From the NCBI RefSeq assembly GCF_949820605.1, contig NZ_CATKVU010000006.1, forward strand, positions 1,720,501 through 1,784,500: a stretch of 64,000 nucleotides of DNA. The letters are read 5' to 3'. The notes beneath the pieces are model-generated. The model saw only the letters and a list, made by a program, of their open reading frames with translations. It did not search any database and had not been told where the DNA came from. This document shows, in pieces, positions 45,547-53,443 of the stretch. The position numbers and the translations under genes are program-made. This stretch comes from Segatella copri. Its GTDB lineage: Bacteria; Bacteroidota; Bacteroidia; Bacteroidales; Bacteroidaceae. How positions within the stretch are numbered: the first letter of the stretch is position 1; each line of letters opens with the position of its first letter.

Positions 45547-45810
45547 GTGGGAATGAAAGTTAAGAACAAGCCTTGACACAGTTTAAATTACACCCCCACA
45601 AAATCCGGCAAATGAACATGCTCCACTTTACTTCTTACTATATCAACAGTCGTGGAACCACCCAATTTGTTCAATACCTCAAACAAAATAATATTTTTAG
45701 GACGATAAAGCAAATATACAAGTCCTCCGAAGAGAACAGGAATCAATGCTATCACCCATACCAAACAAGGGTACTTTCCTAACTTCTCTTGCACTCTGTC
45801 CATACTCTAA

Positions 45811-46974
45811 CTATCTGTTTCCTTTAGCCCGATTATGGGTCTTGCAGAGCATCTGACAGTTGCTTTCATCTGTGGCTCCACCTTTGCTCCATGCTTGTAC
45901 ATGGTCGGCATCCATTTCCTTTAATGCCCAAATTTTATCCTTATTGGGTCCATCGCCACAAGCACAAAGACGACAATTGCTTTCATGCTTCTTTTTGGCA
46001 TCTGCCGTCTGCCGTTCATAAACCCTGCGCTTGGTATTATCATCGAAGACACGGACATTCAGAAATCTTGTATCCTTACAACCGCCAAGCACATATTCAA
46101 ATACGTTCTTTTTATCTTGAACGCATGGATCGTTATAAAGCTCTTTCACCTTTTGTGAAACCTTGATATGATCGTATGGAGTAGTATGGTACTTTTCGTA
46201 GAGTTCTCCCCAATTCAATCCCTTCATCTTTGGATAGACATCATCAAAAGTCTGCTCTATCCATGAAATGACATCGTTGAAATATAGTTTGAGTTCATTG
46301 ATATCGGTATCACGACGATGCTCCTGCATATAATCCTTGATGTTGCCATGACTAACCCATCGCAAGGCTTCTTGCAGAATTTCCTGTCTGTTGGCTGAGC
46401 CAGAGATGTAGCATCCCCATTTCTGTATACGGGCATCTTCTTTATTACTAAACTCCTTTCGGGCTGCACTAACGAAAGGTCCTGAATAAATAGCGTTCAA
46501 CTTCTCCTGCTCATTAAGCTTGATACCGCCAATATTTATGATTTTAAACCACTCCTTGATTTCTGTCTCCGTTCCTTCGCAAATGTAGGCAAGAATTGGT
46601 GTATTCTCTATAAGTTTCCTATCTTCGTCATCTAAACTTTTGAATTTATATGGAATATCTTCTTTCATATAAGAGAATTTACCTATCAGATATCTACCAA
46701 GACTTGTAATACGCTGCTGCCCATCAAGTACCTCCAAACGTCCATCTAGAAGTTTGTTAAAATAAAGAAGTCCCAATGGATATTCTTTCAACACAGAATC
46801 AATGACGGCAATTTCTTTTTCGCTTTTATTCTCACTATAGAGATAGTTGCGCTGGTATTCAGGCTGAATGGTAAGCTTGCCAGCCAAACCATACAACCCC
46901 TTTCCATCAAGTTCACTATATGTGAATCCTTCACATAGTTCCTTTACTGTATATGTATGTAATGTTGCTTTCAT
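45811..46974 (-). CDS. DUF262 plus HNH endonuclease
   Basis: This 387-residue protein has an N-terminal DUF262/ParB-like domain with [10 protein letters not shown] (about 37-46) and [14 protein letters not shown] (about 82-95), as in GmrS-type restriction subunits. The C-terminal HNH nuclease has zinc ligands CRLCACG and the catalytic core [30 protein letters not shown]262 domains hydrolyse nucleotides and sense DNA. The gene starts one base after the methyltransferase stop, so the two are surely co-translated. It is likely the restriction partner of that methyltransferase. All motifs look intact. Confidence 0.85.
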   Translation of the reverse strand: MKATLHTYTVKELCEGFTYSELDGKGLYGLAGKLTIQPEYQRNYLYSENKSEKEIAVIDSVLKEYPLGLLYFNKLLDGRLEVLDGQQRITSLGRYLIGKFSYMKEDIPYKFKSLDDEDRKLIENTPILAYICEGTETEIKEWFKIINIGGIKLNEQEKLNAIYSGPFVSAARKEFSNKEDARIQKWGCYISGSANRQEILQEALRWVSHGNIKDYMQEHRRDTDINELKLYFNDVISWIEQTFDDVYPKMKGLNWGELYEKYHTTPYDHIKVSQKVKELYNDPCVQDKKNVFEYVLGGCKDTRFLNVRVFDDNTKRRVYERQTADAKKKHESNCRLCACGDGPNKDKIWALKEMDADHVQAWSKGGATDESNCQMLCKTHNRAKGNR

Positions 46975-46975
46975 T

Positions 46976-48160
46976 TTAGCATTGTTTTTTACGGATTAAT
47001 ATTCGGGCATAAGCTTGTGTATAATACTTACCATCAACAATATAATAGACTTCACCATCAAGTGGACCATCCAATTCTATTACAGGTCCGTCATTTAGTT
47101 TGGTTACTATAGTCTTTATGCCAGTTTTACTAACCTGTATCTGCTTTGGATATACCTTATTAGCCATAGCAAACCAAGTTTTAGTAATACCAACGATTTC
47201 AAATTGCTCCGGACAATACTTATCCATATAAGTAAGAGACATTCCCATCATACCATCATAATCAGAAGGTATTGCATCATAGTAATTAACCTCTATCGCA
47301 TCGAAATTATCATAATGCTGATAGCCTTTTCCTTTAATTTCGCTATGCTTGCTATATTTGATGTTGTCAGCCATAGACATTAAAGGCGTTTGAGTGTGGC
47401 GGCGTCCATGTTCCAAATTGGTAAACCAGCAGATTGCAGGAACACGATTTACCTTCATTCCATTCTTCTCTCTTTCAAACTTGTATGTGGATGCATACTC
47501 GAAATCTTCGGGTACACGAAAATACATACCTGTATTGAAGTTGGTTGCTCCTATCCACATCTTATTATCCTTTAAACTCGGGAATACCTCTTTATATGAG
47601 ATTGCATTGATATTGCCTATAATAACAAATTGCTTATCTGCTTCCATAATCCACGCAAGAAACTCTCTAAAAAGTGAGAATGGTGGATTCGTTACAATAA
47701 TATCCGCTTCGTCTCTTAACTTTTTAACCTCTTCACTCCTGAAATCACCATCACCCTCAAGATAGTCCCACTCCAAGTCTTCAAGATTGATTTTACCATC
47801 ACCAGACGATTTTTTTTCTAAAACGAAAATTTTACCATGGGTGTTAGTCTTAGACTTGTCAAACTTTGGAGAAGTTGTTTCCAAAAAGGATGTTTGAATT
47901 CCTGCTTTGATAAGCTTGCTATTGATAGCATAGCTCGTTGAGATGAGTTTCTTCAAGCCTAGTTCTTCAAAATTCTGTGCAAAATACTTAGTGAAGTTAC
48001 TCCACTCCGGGTCATCGCAAGGCAGAAGAACCGTCTTGCCACGAAATACATTTGGATTGTAATCGAGATAGGCTTCCATTTCGGTTTCTATATCATAAAA
48101 CATGGTATAGAACTCGTCTTTCTTGGCAGCCTTAGCATTTGATAATGTACTATTTGCCAT
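46976..48160 (-). CDS. EcoRI-family adenine-specific DNA methyltransferase
   Basis: This 394-residue protein matches the M.EcoRI-like N6-adenine methyltransferase family. It opens with [16 protein letters not shown]. The catalytic motif IV is [12 protein letters not shown] (about 160-171), and upstream [12 protein letters not shown] fits the SAM-binding side. It would modify adenines in a specific site and protect the host from a partner nuclease. The next gene encodes a DUF262-HNH nuclease, not an EcoRI-type endonuclease. A strong promoter lies 330 bp upstream, leaving a long structured leader. Confidence 0.85.
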   Translation of the reverse strand: MANSTLSNAKAAKKDEFYTMFYDIETEMEAYLDYNPNVFRGKTVLLPCDDPEWSNFTKYFAQNFEELGLKKLISTSYAINSKLIKAGIQTSFLETTSPKFDKSKTNTHGKIFVLEKKSSGDGKINLEDLEWDYLEGDGDFRSEEVKKLRDEADIIVTNPPFSLFREFLAWIMEADKQFVIIGNINAISYKEVFPSLKDNKMWIGATNFNTGMYFRVPEDFEYASTYKFEREKNGMKVNRVPAICWFTNLEHGRRHTQTPLMSMADNIKYSKHSEIKGKGYQHYDNFDAIEVNYYDAIPSDYDGMMGMSLTYMDKYCPEQFEIVGITKTWFAMANKVYPKQIQVSKTGIKTIVTKLNDGPVIELDGPLDGEVYYIVDGKYYTQAYARILIRKKQC

Positions 48161-48190
48161 AATTATTGATAGTTGTTACGCACCCAACTA

Positions 48191-48330
48191 TCAATCCGCT
48201 AAAACACAAAAAGGGCGTGATGCCTCTTATCGCGTTTAGCACGGGGCGGCGTAGGAATGGAGCCCCAGTCAATCCATAAGAATGCATCACGCCTATAGCG
48301 TGTTTGCATTGCTTAATCGGATTGACTGGA
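48191..48330 (-). ncRNA. Structured leader of the methyltransferase operon (attenuator-like)
   Basis: In the leader RNA, CCAGTCAATCC (48319-48329) can pair with GGATTGACTGG (48265-48275). Its part TCAATCCG can alternatively pair with CGGATTGA (48191-48198). GGCGTGATGC (48284-48293) can pair with GCATCACGCC (48214-48223), and TTTTT follows (48208-48212), like a terminator. GGGGC/GCCCC (48243-48266) forms an inner stem. The two pairings exclude each other in part, as in attenuators or riboswitches. No known riboswitch class is recognised. Confidence 0.45.
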
Positions 48331-48356
48331 GGCTACATATATATACGAACCACCTA

Positions 48357-48467
48357 TCACATATTATTTCCGTGCTTGTTATTCCAAATTGAGTTTCCTA
48401 CGCTCTTGGCTAAACGCGAAATAATAGCGAATGCTTTTGTTTTTACCCACAATGTCTTGGGAACCAT
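48357..48467 (-). CDS. Possible 36-aa leader peptide
   Basis: ATG 48465-48467 opens a frame starting MVPKTLWVKTKAFAIISRLA and ending in KHGNNM. It lies about 20 nt after the predicted transcription start of the methyltransferase operon and before the structured leader. A weak AGGA precedes it. The peptide is basic and amphipathic. Its translation could influence folding of the leader RNA. Confidence 0.35.
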   Translation of the reverse strand: MVPKTLWVKTKAFAIISRLAKSVGNSIWNNKHGNNM

Positions 48468-48492
48468 ACTAATCCTAGAACGATACCCGATG

Positions 48493-48500
48493 CAAAGGTA
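48493..48500 (-). promoter_or_regulatory. Promoter of the methyltransferase operon
   Basis: TACCTTTG on the minus strand with TTG about 20 bp upstream. The methyltransferase start is about 325 bp downstream, an unusually long leader. Confidence 0.6.
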
Positions 48501-48589
48501 CAAGTTTTATTTTTAACAACAAAACTTTTAGCTAAAAATATTTCAAAAAGTTATATGAGGGACACAATTAGAAAGAAGAAGTTTATAAG

Positions 48590-48623
48590 AGAATCCTGCT
48601 GACTATGATGCCGACAGGATTCT
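48590..48623. terminator. Hairpin upstream of the operon
   Basis: AGAATCCTG (48590-48598) and CAGGATTCT (48615-48623) pair, followed by ACATTTTAAAG. It could end minus-strand transcripts from the gene fragment region. Confidence 0.45.
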
Positions 48624-48648
48624 ACATTTTAAAGCATATTTTCTTCAT

Positions 48649-48738
48649 GGTTACTTTTGATAGTTACTTTATCTTCTTGATGGTTACTTTTGTTGGTTAC
48701 TCTATCGCCTTGATAGTTACTTTTGATGGTTACTTCTC
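48649..48738. repeat. 33-bp tandem repeat, 2.7 copies
   Basis: Units start at 48649, 48682 and 48715 and share the pattern GGTTACTTTTGATAGTTACT with small changes. The same GTTACTTTTG core occurs in the long inverted repeat at 16214-16527. Confidence 0.65.
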
Positions 48739-48893
48739 CTAAAATACCACTTCCTCCATCCTCACCAACTTACCTGCTACAAACTGCATGATGATTTTAT
48801 GGAGCGTTGTACCTTGACGTAGCACCTCGACCCTTGGAGCTGTGGCATATTGATTGATTTGTTCCTCAGCCTCTTGCCATTGGCATTCTGCGG
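48739..48893 (-). pseudogene. 3' fragment duplicated from the AAA-ATPase gene
   Basis: About 50 codons (QWQEAEEQINQYATAPRVEV through LVRMEEVVF) match the C-terminus of the protein encoded at 50146-51903 almost residue for residue, and the DNA is also close. The rest of the gene is missing and similarity stops near 48893. It is a dead remnant of a second copy. Confidence 0.75.
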
Positions 48894-48984
48894 TAGAATG
48901 CAATTGTAAAAATAATAATTATTTCTGAAATACGTGCGCTAATCTTAGATTATTATTGTAGAAAAGACGTTAAACCCATAGATT

Positions 48985-49128
48985 ATGACTACATATCTCA
49001 GATTCTTCAATTATGATGAGGCCTTTAAATACTATTGCGGACTCATCGATAAAGTTCTCAATGTTTTCAAAGAAGAAAAGAACAAGGGCGGCTTTAAGGC
49101 TTTGCTGCAATTGTTGATGGTAATATAA
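48985..49128 (+). CDS. Possible 47-aa protein or fragment
   Basis: The frame encodes MTTYLRFFNYDEAFKYYCGL and ends LLQLLMVI. It is mainly helical, with one Cys and no membrane segment. No Shine-Dalgarno site is visible. It may be the remnant of a longer gene, since the region is full of fragments. Confidence 0.3.
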   Translation: MTTYLRFFNYDEAFKYYCGLIDKVLNVFKEEKNKGGFKALLQLLMVI

Positions 49129-49171
49129 AAACAACATGAAATGGATTATAAAGATGTCGCAAATTCTTTCA

Positions 49172-49321
49172 TTACAAGACATTAAATCTCACAGGCTCCT
49201 CGCCTGTACGTAATTTGTAGTCTTCATAAAGCATCTTCTGCATCTTGTCAACCATGGCTTTCTTTGTGGCCTTGGCAGATTTCCAACGTCTAAGCGCCTC
49301 TTCTCTTGTTAATTTATTCAT
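49172..49321 (-). CDS. Small basic protein, 49 aa
   Basis: ATG 49319-49321 is preceded by GGAGG at good distance. The product, MNKLTREEALRRWKSAKATK and onward to EEPVRFNVL, is a charged helical protein. A promoter -7 element (TATCTTTG) lies at 49430-49437 on the same strand. The promoter and ribosome site support a real gene of unknown role. Confidence 0.5.
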   Translation of the reverse strand: MNKLTREEALRRWKSAKATKKAMVDKMQKMLYEDYKLRTGEEPVRFNVL

Positions 49322-49429
49322 ATCCAATCCTCCATTATTAAATTATGAGCATCCCAAATGTCCGCTCTTTCTAAATTTCATTCTACCAGATTAAGCATTT
49401 AAGAACTACTATCGGGAAGAATACGACTG

Positions 49430-49437
49430 CAAAGATA
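49430..49437 (-). promoter_or_regulatory. Promoter -7 element for the 49-aa gene
   Basis: TATCTTTG on the minus strand, about 110 bp ahead of the start codon. The -33 element is not clear. Confidence 0.4.
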
Positions 49438-49710
49438 CGGATTATTTTTGAAACTAAAGCATCTTTATCCTAATAAAATGCAGATTAATTTTATTTTAGC
49501 AACACGGCTGCAAAGAAACAGTATCTGGTAGAGTGTAGTGAGAAAATCGTGAGGGATAACCCCAAATCGTGATGGATAGCGTGAGGGATATTTCCGTTTT
49601 TGAAGTATCTATCACGCTATTCAAGTGTCTGTATATTAGTATATAAAGATGTATGATACATGCAAATCGTGATGGATGATAGATGATTACATAAAATTTG
49701 TTCATATGAA

Positions 49711-49985
49711 GGCTGCGCTGGGTTACGAATATGGCTGCGCTGGGTTACGAATATGGCTGCGCTGGGTTACGGATATGACTGCATCGGGTTACGGATATGA
49801 CTGCATCGGGTTACGAATATGGCTGCATCGGGTTACAGATATTACTGCGTAAGCTAACGGAGACGTATCTGTAAGCTTATCGAGACGTCTGCATCAGCTA
49901 ACTGAGACGTCTGAACTCGCTTACTGAAATACTTGAATTGTCTTACTGAACTACTTGAGTTGCTCGACTGAACTACTTGAGTTGC
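49711..49985. repeat. Degenerating 22-bp tandem array, about 12 units
   Basis: Units follow at exact 22-bp steps from 49711. The first three are nearly identical (GGCTGCGCTGGGTTACGAAT plus AT). Units 4-6 change to GACTGCATCGGGTTACG. From unit 7 on they drift further, and by units 10-12 they read ACTTGAATTGTCTTACTGAA. 22 is not a multiple of three and stops occur, so it is non-coding. No spacers are present. Between 49322 and 50145 no gene is seen. Confidence 0.75.
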
Positions 49986-50086
49986 TACCCTTCCACTGGA
50001 CTTACCGAACCCAGACTTGCTCTTTTGGTAAAGTGAGGGTGTGTCATAAGTTTATGATTCACCCTCTTGACTTTTCCTGATGCATA

Positions 50087-50120
50087 AAAAAAGCACGGAA
50101 TATTAAACTCCGTGCTCTTT
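50087..50120 (-). terminator. AAA-ATPase gene terminator (duplicated sequence)
   Basis: AGCACGGA (50092-50099) pairs with TCCGTGCT (50109-50116), with a T-run on the minus strand. The same 34 bases occur at 52098-52131. Confidence 0.7.
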
Positions 50121-50145
50121 GAACACTAAATTTATTCTACATCTC

Positions 50146-51903
50146 TCAACATACCACTTCCTCCATCCTCACCAACTTACCTGCTACAAACTGCATGATG
50201 ATTTTATGGAGCATTGTACCCTGACGCAGCGCCTCGACCCTTGGAGCTGCGGCATATCGCTTGATTTGTTCCTCAGCCTCTTGCCATTGTGCTTCTGCCT
50301 TAGAAAGTTTGCCATCCTCTGGCTTTGACTCGTAATCTTTCTTCGACAACACCTTCAGCTCCAGGATATAACTATGCTTCGTAGCATAATGAGTAAGATT
50401 TGGCAAAAGGAAAAAATCACAATAGCCATGGTTCAACTCTAGCTCCGGTGCGGTATAATAGTAATTGTTCAAATTCAGATATGCCATGAAGAAACCTTGA
50501 AGATTGCGCTCCGACTCTATGCCGTCACGAACTGACGATACCTTGGAATAGGCATCTGCCATAAACTGTAATCCTTCACGCCACTTACCCTCGTACGCCA
50601 TATCATAATAATAATCAGTAAGTTGGTTGGTATCTACGTATGACCTTTCCTCATACAAGTCCATCAAATAGCCATAGTACTGCTTACGGACATTATTGTT
50701 TGGAATACCCAATATCATCTTATCGCCACGAGTTCCCTTGATGGTCAACATACCATAATAAAACAGCAGACTCGTAAATATCTGAGGGTCGGTCAACCTA
50801 TAGGCAGAAAAGGTTTCTGTCAAAGGAGCCACAATCTGCCCCGTCTCGGCTATCGTGCGGATAACACCTTTGCGGTCGCCATCCAACTTATCCAACTGAA
50901 GAAGTTTCTTCATCTTGTTGTAGTCTGTCTTCGTGTTTGGATCTATCATCTGCTTTGGAGCTTCTCCCCTATCTATATAATTTCGGAGATAATAGATGAC
51001 CATATCACTATTGAACACTTTACTCTGAGTATGCAGAGCATCCTCTGAGAAACAATAGTTATCATACCAAGGCTTCATCTCGTCTATCATTGCCTCGATG
51101 TCACTTGTTGCAGGAATACCCCCCATTTCCTTGTAATAAGCAAACATCTTGCGCACTTCCTCCAAAGAGAAGCCCAACATCTGATTGAACTCTGGCTTGG
51201 TGGAGATATGCCAGCCAATATTGAATCCACTCGTCACATCGTCCAAGGTAACAGGACTGACACCTGTGATGAAAATACGTTCAAACATACCCTTGAACTT
51301 CTTGAAGACATCACGGTAGAAGCCGTCGGCATGGGTGATTGCCCAATATACATTCTCGCCCTGCTCATTGAGCACGGTATTGGTGAAATTGTCATATTCA
51401 TCGATGATCAGATAGAGAGGAATGCCCTTGGCTGCAGTCTCATCCTGAAGCAAAGCCAGTTTCTCCGTACCAGAATCTGACTTAAAGAATCTCTCCTTAA
51501 AATCTGCCAGATAAAACTCTTGGTAAACTCGCATGAAACCGTCCAATTTGACACGCAGATACATATTGAAGTTTTCCTCCAACTTTTCGATTCCACCACC
51601 CACATACGAGAAATCAAGGTGAAGAATCTGATACTTTCCCTGCAAAGGAGTAGGATGCTTACCAACCCATAAATCACCGAAAAGAGTTTGGAATTTTTCT
51701 TTCTTGCTACAATCATAGTAAGCATGGAGCATACTCAGGAATATGCTCTTACCGAACCGACGTGGACGAATGAAGAAGATGTTGCTTGGTTGGTTTTCCA
51801 ACAAAGGCAAATACATCGTCTTATCCACATAATATTGATTTTGTTCTATTACCGCCTCAAAGTCATTGATGCCGTAAGGCAAACGTTTCATATTCTGATC
51901 CAT
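50146..51903 (-). CDS. AAA-ATPase-like / PD-(D/E)XK family protein
   Basis: This 585-residue protein of the Bacteroidetes-rich AAA-ATPase-like (DUF1703-linked) group starts MDQNMKRLPYGINDFE. It carries the FIRPRRFGKSIFLSML P-loop variant (about 44-59) and a Walker B-like LYLIIDEYDNF. A C-terminal PD-(D/E)XK-like nuclease fold follows, with ELNHGYCDFFLLPN and YILELKVLSKKDY (about 500-550). Such genes occur in many copies per genome, and their role is not settled. A 50-codon copy of its 3' end lies at 48739-48893. Confidence 0.8.
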   Translation of the reverse strand: MDQNMKRLPYGINDFEAVIEQNQYYVDKTMYLPLLENQPSNIFFIRPRRFGKSIFLSMLHAYYDCSKKEKFQTLFGDLWVGKHPTPLQGKYQILHLDFSYVGGGIEKLEENFNMYLRVKLDGFMRVYQEFYLADFKERFFKSDSGTEKLALLQDETAAKGIPLYLIIDEYDNFTNTVLNEQGENVYWAITHADGFYRDVFKKFKGMFERIFITGVSPVTLDDVTSGFNIGWHISTKPEFNQMLGFSLEEVRKMFAYYKEMGGIPATSDIEAMIDEMKPWYDNYCFSEDALHTQSKVFNSDMVIYYLRNYIDRGEAPKQMIDPNTKTDYNKMKKLLQLDKLDGDRKGVIRTIAETGQIVAPLTETFSAYRLTDPQIFTSLLFYYGMLTIKGTRGDKMILGIPNNNVRKQYYGYLMDLYEERSYVDTNQLTDYYYDMAYEGKWREGLQFMADAYSKVSSVRDGIESERNLQGFFMAYLNLNNYYYTAPELELNHGYCDFFLLPNLTHYATKHSYILELKVLSKKDYESKPEDGKLSKAEAQWQEAEEQIKRYAAAPRVEALRQGTMLHKIIMQFVAGKLVRMEEVVC

Positions 51904-52097
51904 GATTGCTCCTTTTTATAATTTACCTTTGCAAAAATAAGAAAATTATCTGAATATGCCAAAGAATCTGTCTGTCTTTTCTTTGTATTGCTAAAAATTA
52001 TTGGTATTTTTGCAATATGAACCCTATATAACCTTCTAATAGTTGAATAGATTTGATGGCTATGGTGATTTTTTCCGAGACTCATTTGTTATAACAC

Positions 52098-52131
52098 AAA
52101 AAAGCACGGAATATTAAACTCCGTGCTCTTT
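52098..52131 (-). terminator. yitT-like gene terminator
   Basis: The same AGCACGGA/TCCGTGCT hairpin as at 50087-50120, with T-runs on both sides. The stop codon of the YitT gene (52114-52116) sits in its loop, so the last codons of the gene are part of the terminator stem. Confidence 0.7.
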
Positions 52132-53007
52132 TTTGCTTTTATATTTAATCTTGTCAAAACCTTCACCATACACACCGATAACGGCACTCTGACTGACAAA
52201 GGCATGGGGATCAATCTCGCCGATAAGACGGAAGATAGCAGGAGCCTGACGCTGCTTGGCTAACACGAAAAGCATCTTCACATCCTGACCGGAATAAAAA
52301 CCGCTGGCATTCACCACCGTTACTCCCCTATCAGCATCTACATTGATGCGCTTGCCTATCTCCTCATACTTCTGTGAAATGATAAAGAACTGTACGCTTC
52401 GTCTTCTGCTGTTTACCACCTGGTCGATGCAGAATGCCTGAACGCAAAGAACTACATAACCATATAACACCTTCTCCCAATCGTGTACCACCAGATAGCT
52501 GGAACTGATGATGAAGATGTCGCATATCATAATCACTCTACCTAGAGAAATGTCGCGATACTTGTTGACGATGGCTGCGATGATATCCGTACCACCCGTA
52601 CTTCCACCAACCGAGAAACCGAGTCCGATTCCGCAGCCACAGAAAACTGCACCCAGGAAAGCAGCCCATAAAGGTTGGTTTTCCAAAAGATGAACATCAC
52701 CTAAACGGCTGGAGAAGAAAGAGGTCAGGATGGTTACCACTATAACGGCATAAACAGTCTTGACACAGAACTTTGCTCCCAAAATCTTGAACGCACATAT
52801 TAATAAGGTGGCGTTGACGATAAAATACGGAATTTGCACAGGGCAACCGGTTGCCCAATAGATAATACTGGAGATACCAGGAAGTCCGCTTGCTGTTACA
52901 TTGGTTGGCAAGAGGAACACGTTCCATCCAATAGCGTAGGATATCATACCTATCGCAATCAAAACATAGTCTTGTACAGACTTCCACAAGGGTCGAGGAG
53001 GAGTCAT
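52114..53007 (-). CDS. YitT family membrane protein
   Basis: This 297-residue inner-membrane protein has five predicted helices (about 13-190): the first DUF161-type repeat with NVFLLPTNVTASGLPGISSIIY, and the second with GLGFSVGGSTGGTDIIAAIV. A C-terminal DUF2179 domain (about 210-290) contains the VTVVNASGFYSGQDVKMLFVLA pattern. The family is widespread and its transport substrate is not established. The chain ends in KEHGV. Confidence 0.85.
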   Translation of the reverse strand: MTPPRPLWKSVQDYVLIAIGMISYAIGWNVFLLPTNVTASGLPGISSIIYWATGCPVQIPYFIVNATLLICAFKILGAKFCVKTVYAVIVVTILTSFFSSRLGDVHLLENQPLWAAFLGAVFCGCGIGLGFSVGGSTGGTDIIAAIVNKYRDISLGRVIMICDIFIISSSYLVVHDWEKVLYGYVVLCVQAFCIDQVVNSRRRSVQFFIISQKYEEIGKRINVDADRGVTVVNASGFYSGQDVKMLFVLAKQRQAPAIFRLIGEIDPHAFVSQSAVIGVYGEGFDKIKYKSKKEHGV

Positions 53008-53105
53008 AATTAATTTATAATTTACAATTTATAATTTACAACTAATAGTTGATAGTTTATCATTTATAGTTTATAGGGCACTCTTTATAGTTGAAAGCAT
53101 GCTCT
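53008..53105. repeat. AT-rich inverted-repeat stretch
   Basis: Repeats of TTATAATTTACAATTTATAA and TAGTTGATAGTTTATCATTT fill 53008-53078 between the yitT-like and DUF4250 genes. Similar stretches lie at 36868-36900 and 37665-37692. They are simple AT-rich intergenic repeats. Confidence 0.5.
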
Positions 53106-53291
53106 TTACCAGAATTTCTTCTGTTGCTCTGACCACTCAAATCCTTGGGTAGCCAATTTGGCTTCTAATGCCGCACGGTTCACATTGAAGTGATTACAAA
53201 TCTCATCGAGTGTTTCAAACTCGTGGTCACGAAGCAGGAAGTTGATGGCGCTTACGAGCATCGGAACATCATTCATTGGTAACTTATCCAT
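53106..53291 (-). CDS. DUF4250 protein, 61 aa
   Basis: The pattern MNDVPMLVSAINFLLRDHEF, LDEICNHFNVNRAALEAKL and GFEWSEQQKKF matches the DUF4250 family at its normal length. The role is unknown. A predicted promoter (TAATTTTG, 53358-53365, with TTTG 20 bp upstream) lies about 65 bp ahead of the start. Confidence 0.8.
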   Translation of the reverse strand: MDKLPMNDVPMLVSAINFLLRDHEFETLDEICNHFNVNRAALEAKLATQGFEWSEQQKKFW

Positions 53292-53357
53292 CCTTTTTAT
53301 ATTGATTAATTAATATTTATTATTGATTACTTGAGGCACCATGCCTCTTTCGGGGTG

Positions 53358-53365
53358 CAAAATTA
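53358..53365 (-). promoter_or_regulatory. DUF4250 promoter
   Basis: TAATTTTG with an upstream TTTG 20 bp away on the minus strand. Confidence 0.5.
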
Positions 53366-53390
53366 CTGCAAAAATCAGACAATACCAAAA

Positions 53391-53425
53391 AAATCCCAGC
53401 AATCTTTTACCGATTGCTGGGATTT
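53391..53425 (-). terminator. nuo operon terminator
   Basis: AAATCCCAGCAATC (53391-53404) pairs perfectly with GATTGCTGGGATTT (53412-53425). The minus strand continues with TTTTT just past the nuoN stop. Confidence 0.85.
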
Positions 53426-53443
53426 TTATAAATTATTGATGAT

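Larger units (their letters stand above)
44231..45597 (+). mobile_element. IS256-family insertion sequence, 1,367 bp
   Basis: Terminal inverted repeats of about 26 bp (GAGAGTGTAAACTAAACTGT on the left, GGGGGTGTAATTTAAACTGT on the right, read inward) differ at four positions. The 8-bp direct repeat ACAAAATC flanks both ends (44223-44230 and 45598-45605). One transposase gene fills the element. A 30-bp perfect palindrome (45517-45546) lies near its right end. All parts look intact, so the element is probably active. Confidence 0.9.
43994..45803 (-). pseudogene. VanZ-like membrane protein split by an IS256 element
   Basis: The 5' part (45598-45803) starts MDRVQEKLGKYPCLVW and the 3' part (43994-44230) ends IPIIIFVKLV. 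Removing the element and one 8-bp duplicate joins them in frame (LPDFV-VYSLPAGLW) into a 144-residue protein with about four membrane helices. The motifs LPDFVVYSLPAGLW and EFMQLFGLCPGTFDIYD are VanZ-like. It lies 7 bp after the nuclease gene and 1 bp before the SHOCT gene. The insertion leaves two useless fragments, so the disruption is probably recent. Confidence 0.75.

Noticed and set aside
48970..49182. 70-codon minus-strand frame
   Set aside because: It overlaps two other short frames, has no ribosome site and resembles no protein.
49711..49985. CRISPR array
   Set aside because: Units follow each other without spacers and decay gradually, and no cas gene is present.
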